5,862 bases of DNA from contig JAPUIC010000124.1 of assembly GCA_027297425.1 (NCBI GenBank), forward strand, positions 1-5,862. Direction: 5' to 3'. A program made the position numbers and the translations under genes. Of the stretch, positions 1 to 3,782 are shown one piece after another. Every line of letters begins with the position of its first letter. Position 1 is the first letter of the stretch. The notes under the pieces are model-generated. The model did not search any database, had not been told where the DNA came from, and was given only the letters and a program-made list of their open reading frames with translations. This stretch comes from Nitrososphaerota archaeon. GTDB lineage: Archaea > Thermoproteota > Nitrososphaeria > Nitrososphaerales > JAPUIC01.

Positions 1-187
1 GGCTATCAACGAGCATCTTATCCATACCACGTGGACCTAGAGATGATTTGATTACGTCTGCAATCAATTTTGCAGCCATAATATTATTTTTTTGAGCTTC
101 TCTACCTTTAGATTCTGTTGTTCCTTCTTTAAGGATAATTACGGGTTGACCTGATGAGGTCATTGCAGGCACGGCGGTTGCTGACAT
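1..187 (-). CDS. ths: Thermosome (group II chaperonin) subunit, N-terminal fragment
   Basis: This is the first 62 residues of an ATP-dependent group II chaperonin subunit, which builds the double-ring cytosolic folding chamber of archaea. The reading frame is open to the left edge, so about 90% of a usual protein of roughly 540-570 residues is missing. Visible features are a short variable N-terminal tail (residues 1-14), a strand around PVIILKEG (15-22), the conserved KGREAQKNNI segment (27-36), and the nucleotide-binding loop SLGPRGMDKML (49-59), which is diagnostic for the family. The ATG at 185-187 fits the family N-terminus; a second ATG at codon 9 is possible but less likely. It lies 67 bp after rps9 on the same strand, with its own TATA-like element between, so it is probably transcribed at least partly on its own. 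The family assignment is firm. Which paralogue it is cannot be told from this fragment. Confidence 0.96.
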   Translation of the reverse strand, partial: MSATAVPAMTSSGQPVIILKEGTTESKGREAQKNNIMAAKLIADVIKSSLGPRGMDKMLVDS

Positions 188-210
188 ATATAATTCCTAA
201 CCAGACCTCA

Positions 211-232
211 ATATAAAATCTTATTAAATATA
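211..232 (-). promoter_or_regulatory. Putative thermosome promoter (two TATA-like elements)
   Basis: On the minus strand the gap after rps9 contains TTTTATAT (211-218) and, just upstream, TATTTAATA within about 222-231. The first is centred about 26 nt from position 189, which would give an almost leaderless transcript beginning at the thermosome ATG (187). The second would give a leader of about 13 nt that includes AGGA (194-197), 7 nt before the ATG, as a possible ribosome-binding site. Both are A/T-rich in an A/T-rich gap, so the exact element is uncertain. Confidence 0.5.
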
Positions 233-254
233 GCTCTTCTGTACAAAATTAGTC

Positions 255-671
255 TCATCGGTACGACTTCTGATTCCTTCTTCGAGGGCCTGGACCACCG
301 AACTTCTTAGGTTCAGTTCGTCGAGGATCTCCAACCAAAAGATGTTTGTCAAATTCAGTTATATCACGTTTAAAGCCGCTATCTCGGGTAAAACTGGCTA
401 TGGCTCGTGTGATTGCCATAGCTGAAGCTTCAGCTTGGCCCATAAAACCACCGCCCTTAACCTCTACCAATAAATCAACAGTGTTCCTCAAGGGACCTGC
501 AAACTGGAGTGGAGTTAATATTCGGTCTCTAGCGATCAAGGGGGTAAAAATTTCTATGGGAACTCCATTAATCCGAACTTTTCCTACCCCTGGTTTAATT
601 GTCGCTGTAGCACGTGCTGTTTTACGGGATCCAGGAAACAGTTCTATAGTCTTAGCTTTCTTAGCAGTCAT
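255..671 (-). CDS. rps9: 30S ribosomal protein S9 (uS9)
   Basis: This is small-subunit protein uS9, whose basic C-terminal tail reaches into the decoding region near the P-site tRNA. The protein has 138 residues, normal for archaea. Conserved parts are GSRKTARATATIKPG (14-28), the glycine-rich GGGFMGQAEASAMAITRAI (73-91), the DPRRTEPKKFGGPG segment (115-128) and the terminal RRRNQKSYR (130-138). The end in KSYR is typical of archaeal and eukaryotic members. The ATG at 669-671 overlaps the rpl13 stop by one base (TAATG), and an AAGG lies about 10 nt upstream, so translation is probably coupled to L13. It is the last gene of the rpo3-rpl18e-rpl13-rps9 operon. Archaeal operons often continue into rpoN and rpoK, but here a thermosome gene follows. 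Confidence 0.97.
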   Translation of the reverse strand: MTAKKAKTIELFPGSRKTARATATIKPGVGKVRINGVPIEIFTPLIARDRILTPLQFAGPLRNTVDLLVEVKGGGFMGQAEASAMAITRAIASFTRDSGFKRDITEFDKHLLVGDPRRTEPKKFGGPGPRRRNQKSYR

Positions 672-1126
672 TAGTCAGTACCTTTCCAACCTATTTCTTT
701 TGCGACCCAGCCGACCTCGGTGTAATATGCTTTCGCCCGTTTAGGCTTTGCATCCTCGATTTCTTGTCTTGCCTGTGATGAATACTCTGATGGTACCCCA
801 ATATACACTCTGAGACGTTTGTATGCGTCTATACCTTTCGTTTTAGTTCGAGGAAGCATTCCACGGACCATTCTAGAGAGGATTCGATCGGGTTTTCTCG
901 GATGAATAGGCCCATGTTTAGGATTGATTATGCTCCCGATCTCCAAGCTAAGCCTTTGTTCATTAAGTATGGATTTCTTATTCCCCGATATCAGAGCTTT
1001 TTCGCTATTCAAAACAATTACCCTAGATCCTGACAACAAGAACTTTGCTACCCTAGATGCCAAACGACCTGCTATCTTTCCCTCAGCGTCGGTTACGATC
1101 AACTTGCCAGATTTTTCCTTATCCAA
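671..1126 (-). CDS. rpl13: 50S ribosomal protein L13 (uL13), TTG start
   Basis: This is large-subunit protein uL13, an early-assembling 23S rRNA binder. It has 151 residues, within the archaeal range. Motifs are the N-terminal VTDAEGKIAGRLAS (11-24), the beta strand VIVLNSEK (36-43), the HGPIHPRKPDRILSRMVRGM segment (71-90) and the YKRLRVYIGVP block (102-112). The start is read as TTG at 1124-1126, because the family usually has a few residues before the conserved valine-aspartate strand and no ATG or GTG lies in frame nearby. A second in-frame TTG at codon 9 is the only close alternative. The TTG lies within the rpl18e 3' end and overlaps it by 8 nt (TTGGATAA), and AAGGA sits about 10 nt upstream. 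The stop overlaps the rps9 ATG by one base. Confidence 0.95.
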   Translation of the reverse strand: MDKEKSGKLIVTDAEGKIAGRLASRVAKFLLSGSRVIVLNSEKALISGNKKSILNEQRLSLEIGSIINPKHGPIHPRKPDRILSRMVRGMLPRTKTKGIDAYKRLRVYIGVPSEYSSQARQEIEDAKPKRAKAYYTEVGWVAKEIGWKGTD

Positions 1127-1475
1127 GAATTATCAGTCCTTTGTGATTAATGTATTTCTGTATAAATGCTTGAACGGAGAGTGGTTCGCCATCGGCTCTC
1201 CTTATTTTTTCAATTGCCACCCCTGAGAATGCGAACGCTCCTATGTGTATCTTGTGATCGATGATGCCACTTCCCAAGACTTTTCCGGGGATTAAGATTA
1301 CGTCCCCTTCTTTCGTTAAGGTTGAAACCTTACTTACGTTAACATTGGACATTTGCGACTTGTGCGATTCTAGTCGTTTCGACATATCACGCCATACTCG
1401 TCTCCCGCTCTTCTTACCTGCCTGCCTCAACAATGTGAGTGTCTGTATTTTTACAGGGTTAGAGGGTCTACCCAC
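1119..1475 (-). CDS. rpl18e: 50S ribosomal protein L18e (eL18), GTG start proposed
   Basis: This is large-subunit protein eL18, present in archaea and eukaryotes but not bacteria. With the GTG start at 1473-1475 it has 118 residues, the usual archaeal size. Recognisable parts, numbered from that GTG, are the N-terminal helix around VKIQTLTLLRQ (8-18), VWRDMSKRLE (27-36), VSTLTKEGDVILIPGKVLGSG (50-70, the family signature), HKIHIGAFAFS (74-84) and the ending GLIILG. An in-frame ATG at 1509-1511 would add 12 residues (MTLRLRLKGWQA) lying inside the rpo3 3' end with a 44-bp overlap. I prefer the GTG because it gives normal length and an 8-nt overlap with rpo3 (GTGGGTAG), matching the neighbouring junctions. 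The ATG does have an AGGT just upstream, so it is not excluded. The gene is second in the operon. Confidence 0.93.
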   Translation of the reverse strand: MGRPSNPVKIQTLTLLRQAGKKSGRRVWRDMSKRLESHKSQMSNVNVSKVSTLTKEGDVILIPGKVLGSGIIDHKIHIGAFAFSGVAIEKIRRADGEPLSVQAFIQKYINHKGLIILG

Positions 1476-2118
1476 GGCTTGCCAACCCTTCAGCCGTAGT
1501 CTTAAGGTCATCTACCTTTTTTCCTAAAATCTCTAATGCTCTAGAGAAGATCTCTTCAGCTTTTAATGATCCTACTGATTCGATATATAGTTCTAGAGCG
1601 TCTTTATTCTGATCAACATCTTTCACAACTGCAACTGTGGTTGCCTGCCACTTGGCATGGTCTTTTCCTTTGCCCAGCTTGGCATATGCCTCAAGTTTTA
1701 TCTTCTGTCCTGGTGCAAGCTTGAGGATAGGTATCTGATCGCTTATGGGTTTAGTATCATCATCATCAGATATCATGTCACCAGAAAATACCGTCCGAAC
1801 CTTATCACCTGCCACAACATCGAGTACCAGCATGACTCTACAGTTTGAACATCCTTGTTCGCTCTCGCAGCTACACTCCTTAGGTAGAACGAATCTGGAC
1901 AGGTCTGTGGTAAGAGGTATCAGCCCTAATCTATGGGCAATTAGTTCGTCATAAACTATAGATGTATTATCCACTATAATCACATCATCTATGGCCATTA
2001 CCGGAACCTCTGCTATCGCAATGCGTCGGATAGCACTAGCATAGCATCTATCAGTACCCTTCATCAGCACTCTCAATGTTGTATCATCTTTTTGCAAGAT
2101 CTCCATTTTCGGGTTCAA
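1468..2118 (-). CDS. rpo3: DNA-directed RNA polymerase subunit D (Rpo3), TTG start
   Basis: This is Rpo3 (RpoD), the archaeal counterpart of bacterial alpha and eukaryotic Rpb3. It pairs with Rpo11 to form the platform on which RNA polymerase assembles. It has 216 residues. Visible are the alpha-like segment SAIRRIAIAEVPVMAID (28-44), DELIAHRLGLIPL (57-69), a four-cysteine loop C82-x-C84-x5-C90-x2-C93 resembling the zinc loop of Rpb3, YAKLGKGKDHAKWQ (145-158) and the C-terminal dimerisation region with ELYIESVGSLKAEEIF (176-191). Apart from C25 there are no other cysteines, so the extra iron-sulfur domain of some archaeal Rpo3 proteins appears to be absent. The TTG at 2116-2118 is chosen because GGTGAT lies 3 nt upstream; the next in-frame candidate is the ATG at codon 5 (2104-2106). 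It heads the minus-strand operon and is transcribed divergently from rps13. Confidence 0.96.
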   Translation of the reverse strand: MNPKMEILQKDDTTLRVLMKGTDRCYASAIRRIAIAEVPVMAIDDVIIVDNTSIVYDELIAHRLGLIPLTTDLSRFVLPKECSCESEQGCSNCRVMLVLDVVAGDKVRTVFSGDMISDDDDTKPISDQIPILKLAPGQKIKLEAYAKLGKGKDHAKWQATTVAVVKDVDQNKDALELYIESVGSLKAEEIFSRALEILGKKVDDLKTTAEGLASRG

Positions 2119-2121
2119 ATT

Positions 2122-2127
2122 ATCACC
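2122..2127 (-). promoter_or_regulatory. Shine-Dalgarno site deciding the rpo3 TTG start
   Basis: The minus strand reads GGTGAT followed by AAT and then TTG. GGTGAT is fully complementary to the conserved archaeal 16S rRNA 3' end (ATCACC), and its spacing suits the TTG at 2116-2118. It would lie 15 nt from the alternative ATG, which is too far, so the site supports the TTG start. Confidence 0.7.
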
Positions 2128-2142
2128 TATAGACGCACGATA

Positions 2143-2156
2143 AGTTATTCCTAACT
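2143..2156. repeat. 14-bp inverted repeat at the predicted rpo3 transcription start
   Basis: AGTTA and TAACT are perfect 5-bp arms around TTCC. The element sits between the rpo3 TATA-like box and the rpo3 start codon, at or just after the predicted initiation point. That is where an archaeal repressor would block polymerase. It is short enough to be chance in an A/T-rich gap. Confidence 0.3.
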
Positions 2157-2178
2157 ATTGGATGGCCCCTTTGGTAGT

Positions 2179-2186
2179 CTATAAAA
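2179..2186 (-). promoter_or_regulatory. Putative TATA box of the rpo3-rpl18e-rpl13-rps9 operon
   Basis: TTTTATAG on the minus strand is preceded by purines (AAGATAAGG), as expected for a BRE plus TATA box. Initiation about 26 nt downstream would fall near 2156, giving a leader of about 38 nt that carries the GGTGAT ribosome-binding site. The position and spacing fit, but initiation is inferred. Confidence 0.55.
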
Positions 2187-2229
2187 CCTTATCTTATTCT
2201 TTTTCAAGAGAGAGGAAGCTCCGAGAACG

Positions 2230-2248
2230 TTTTTAAAGGGCTTTTTAT
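2230..2248 (+). promoter_or_regulatory. Putative promoter of rps13-rps4-rps11
   Basis: TTTTTAAA (2230-2237), preceded by the purine-rich GAGAACG, is a good archaeal TATA box with BRE. Initiation about 26 nt on, near 2260, would give a leader of about 15 nt containing GGATGAT (2265-2271), a near match to the archaeal ribosome-binding consensus 3 nt before the ATG. A second T-rich element, TTTTTAT (2242-2248), would give an almost leaderless start. The first is preferred because it explains the ribosome-binding site. Confidence 0.55.
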
Positions 2249-2274
2249 CAAGCGTAAATTCCTCGGATGATTGA

Positions 2275-2763
2275 ATGAGTGAGTTCAGGTACATAATCAG
2301 GTTTCAAGGGAAAGACCTAGATGGTCGGAAAAAAGTAATTCAGGCTCTCTCCCAGTTGAAGGGTGTCGGTTTAAATCTTGCTACCTATCTTGTGAGCACA
2401 CTTAAGATCGACGCCGACCTCAGGATGGGGGCGTTGTCAACAGATCAAACATCTGAGATAGAACAATCTCTGAAAGATCTTTCGAAATTAGGCTTTCCGT
2501 CCTGGCTTTTCAATAGATCGAAAGATCTAGCTACTGGAACGGGTATCCATTTGATTGCTTCAGACCTTGCATTTAGTATCAAATCCGATATCGATAGAGA
2601 ACGTAACCTTAGTAGTTGGCGAGGAGTGAGACACACATATGGCTTGAAAGTAAGGGGTCAGAGGACCCGTTGTACTGGAAGGAAGGGTAGGAGTGTAGGA
2701 GTGAAAAAGACGACCCTCAGGGAACAGGCAAAGGCTAAAGAGACTGCTGCTAAGGAGAGCTAA
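2275..2763 (+). CDS. rps13: 30S ribosomal protein S13 (uS13)
   Basis: This is small-subunit head protein uS13, which contacts the P-site tRNA and bridges to the large subunit. The 162 residues include a helix-two-turn-helix-like N-terminal part beginning FRYIIRFQGKDLDGRKKV (4-21), the GVGLNLATYLV segment (30-40), and the hallmark basic C-terminal block GVRHTYGLKVRGQRT (117-131) followed by RCTGRKG (132-138). The tail after residue 140 is lysine- and alanine-rich, as in archaeal members that exceed the bacterial length. The ATG at 2275 has GGATGAT 3 nt upstream and a TATA-like element about 40 nt upstream. It is first of a three-gene operon; rps4 starts 8 nt after its stop. The family assignment is firm. 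Confidence 0.97.
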   Translation: MSEFRYIIRFQGKDLDGRKKVIQALSQLKGVGLNLATYLVSTLKIDADLRMGALSTDQTSEIEQSLKDLSKLGFPSWLFNRSKDLATGTGIHLIASDLAFSIKSDIDRERNLSSWRGVRHTYGLKVRGQRTRCTGRKGRSVGVKKTTLREQAKAKETAAKES

Positions 2764-2771
2764 GATGGATT

Positions 2772-3308
2772 ATGGGCGACCCAAAAAAACCATCAAAGCA
2801 GTATGTTACTCCAAGAAATCCCTGGCGAGCAGATATGCTCGTGTCAGATCTCCATTATCTAGGCACCTATGGACTTCGAAATAAAAGAGAGTTATGGCGA
2901 GCACAGACGGAGCTATCGCGAATCCGAAAGCAAGCGCGTCAGCTGTTGGCAAAACCACTAGAAACTAGAACCGAGGACGAAAAGAAGTTTTTGCTATTTC
3001 TCGTAAGGAGGGGGCTTATAGCTGCCGAATCATCGTTAGACGATGTTCTTACCTTAGGAGTTGAGGACCTCCTAGAAAGAAGGCTGCAGACTATGGTTTG
3101 GAGGAAGGGGTTGGCTCAGACACCATATCATGCAAGGCAATTGGTAAATCACAGCCATATTCTCGTTAAAGGTAGAGCAGTTACAATCCCTAGTCTCATC
3201 GTCAGGAAGGAAGAAGAATCTACAATTGAAACAAGAGGTATAGATACTACTAAGATTACTACTAATATTACTGCTAATAATTCCCCAGAGGGGCAGAAGA
3301 ATGACTGA
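2772..3308 (+). CDS. rps4: 30S ribosomal protein S4 (uS4)
   Basis: This is uS4, a primary 16S rRNA binder that nucleates assembly of the small-subunit body. It has 178 residues, typical for archaea and shorter than bacterial S4. The N-terminal half is helical and basic (NKRELWRAQTELSRIRKQAR, 37-56). The S4 RNA-binding domain spans about 103-147, with RRLQTMVWRKGLAQTP (103-118), ARQLVNHSHILVKGRAV (121-137) and TIPSLIV (138-144). No bacterial-type zinc-binding cysteines are present; the protein has no cysteine at all. The last 30 residues are a polar, threonine/asparagine-rich tail containing a threefold four-residue repeat (158-169). The ATG at 2772 follows the rps13 stop by 8 nt, and the stop overlaps the rps11 ATG by 8 nt (ATGACTGA), so the genes are one translation-coupled operon. 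Confidence 0.97.
   Translation: MGDPKKPSKQYVTPRNPWRADMLVSDLHYLGTYGLRNKRELWRAQTELSRIRKQARQLLAKPLETRTEDEKKFLLFLVRRGLIAAESSLDDVLTLGVEDLLERRLQTMVWRKGLAQTPYHARQLVNHSHILVKGRAVTIPSLIVRKEEESTIETRGIDTTKITTNITANNSPEGQKND
3243..3278 (+). repeat. Three 12-bp imperfect tandem repeats in the S4 tail
   Basis: The units are GATACTACTAAG (3243-3254), ATTACTACTAAT (3255-3266) and ATTACTGCTAAT (3267-3278). Units two and three differ at one base; unit one differs from unit two at three. They are in frame and encode DTTK, ITTN and ITAN (S4 residues 158-169). Because the unit is 12 bp, gain or loss of copies would change tail length without shifting the frame. Confidence 0.75.
3283..3293 (+). promoter_or_regulatory. 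Hairpin over the likely rps11 ribosome-binding site
   Basis: CCCC (3283-3286) can pair with GGGG (3290-3293) across an AGA loop. The GAGGGG that would serve as the S11 ribosome-binding site (7 nt before the ATG at 3301) lies in its loop and 3' arm. Ribosomes translating the end of rps4 would open it, which would tie S11 synthesis to S4 synthesis. The pairing is seen in the sequence; the regulatory role is inferred. Confidence 0.4.
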
Positions 3309-3708
3309 GAAAGCAGAAATCGGGAAGGAAAAGTGGGGTGTAGCTCACATTTTCAGCAGTTATAATAACACGCTCGTTCACATTACGGATCTTACAGGTG
3401 CAGAAACCATAGCTATAAGCTCTGGAGGAAGGCACGTCAAGGCCGATAGATTCGAATCCTCGCCTTATGCAGCCATGAAATCAGCGGCTGCGGCAGCTGA
3501 AGCGGCGAAAACTAAAGGTATCTCCCATATCCATATCAAAGTAAGAGCCGTTGGTGGGACTGGAGGAAGGACTCCTGGTCCGGGCGCCCAGGCCGCAATC
3601 AGAGCTCTCGCAAGAGCAGGATTCAGGGTAGGCAGGATTACTGATGAGACACCTATACCTCATGATACCACTAGAAAACCTGGTGGAAGAAGGGGAAGAA
3701 GAGCTTAG
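3301..3708 (+). CDS. rps11: 30S ribosomal protein S11 (uS11)
   Basis: This is uS11, a platform protein of the small subunit near the E-site and the mRNA exit. The 135 residues cover the full family: GVAHIFSSYNNT (13-24), SGGRHVKADR (41-50), SSPYAAM (53-59), an alanine-rich helix (61-69), GGTGGRTPGPGAQAAIRAL (85-103), and the archaeal/eukaryotic ending RITDETPIPHD (112-122) followed by RKPGGRRGRRA. The ATG at 3301 overlaps the rps4 stop by 8 nt, and GAGGGG lies 7 nt upstream inside a small potential hairpin. It is the last gene of this operon. In many archaea rpoD follows directly, whereas here rpo3 is on the other strand upstream of rps13, and glmS follows after 74 bp. Confidence 0.97.
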   Translation: MTEKAEIGKEKWGVAHIFSSYNNTLVHITDLTGAETIAISSGGRHVKADRFESSPYAAMKSAAAAAEAAKTKGISHIHIKVRAVGGTGGRTPGPGAQAAIRALARAGFRVGRITDETPIPHDTTRKPGGRRGRRA

Positions 3709-3753
3709 AATAGTAATTCTCCCAGCGCGTAATCCTGAGATCTTCAAAAAGTC

Positions 3754-3768
3754 TTTTTAGCTATAAAG
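3754..3768 (+). promoter_or_regulatory. Putative glmS promoter
   Basis: The 74-bp gap after rps11 contains TTTTTAG (3754-3760) directly followed by CTATAAAG (3761-3768). The first is centred about 26 nt before the glmS GTG (3783), predicting a leaderless transcript. The second would place initiation inside the gene. No ribosome-binding sequence precedes the GTG, which agrees with a leaderless message. The T run may also serve as a terminator signal for the S11 operon. Confidence 0.5.
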
Positions 3769-3770
3769 CT
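3759..3770. repeat. Short inverted repeat in the glmS promoter
   Basis: AGCT, a 4-bp ATAA spacer, then AGCT. Because AGCT is itself palindromic, this is both an inverted and a direct repeat. It lies between the proposed TATA element and the start codon. It could be an operator, but it is short. Confidence 0.2.
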
Positions 3771-3782
3771 ACTACACACTAT

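Noticed and set aside
346..744. 132-codon plus-strand frame opposite rps9
   Set aside because: It lies wholly across rps9 and the end of rpl13, has no family resemblance, and no promoter or ribosome-binding site; it is an antisense shadow.
924..1226. 100-codon plus-strand frame opposite rpl13/rpl18e
   Set aside because: Antisense to two highly conserved ribosomal genes, with no recognisable domain.
1119..1511. Longer L18e from ATG 1509-1511 (130 residues)
   Set aside because: It adds 12 residues not expected for the family and a 44-bp overlap with rpo3. The GTG at 1473-1475 gives the normal length and the same 8-nt overlap seen at two other junctions. Not fully excluded.
3746..3758. AAAAA-GTC-TTTTT as a hairpin terminator for rps11
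   Set aside because: The stem is only A-T pairs and weak. The T run fits equally well as the glmS TATA element, so I do not call a separate terminator.
3709..3782. glmS ribozyme or riboswitch upstream of glmS
   Set aside because: The gap is only 74 bp, holds the promoter and lacks ribozyme-like paired regions; the bacterial ribozyme is not expected in archaea.
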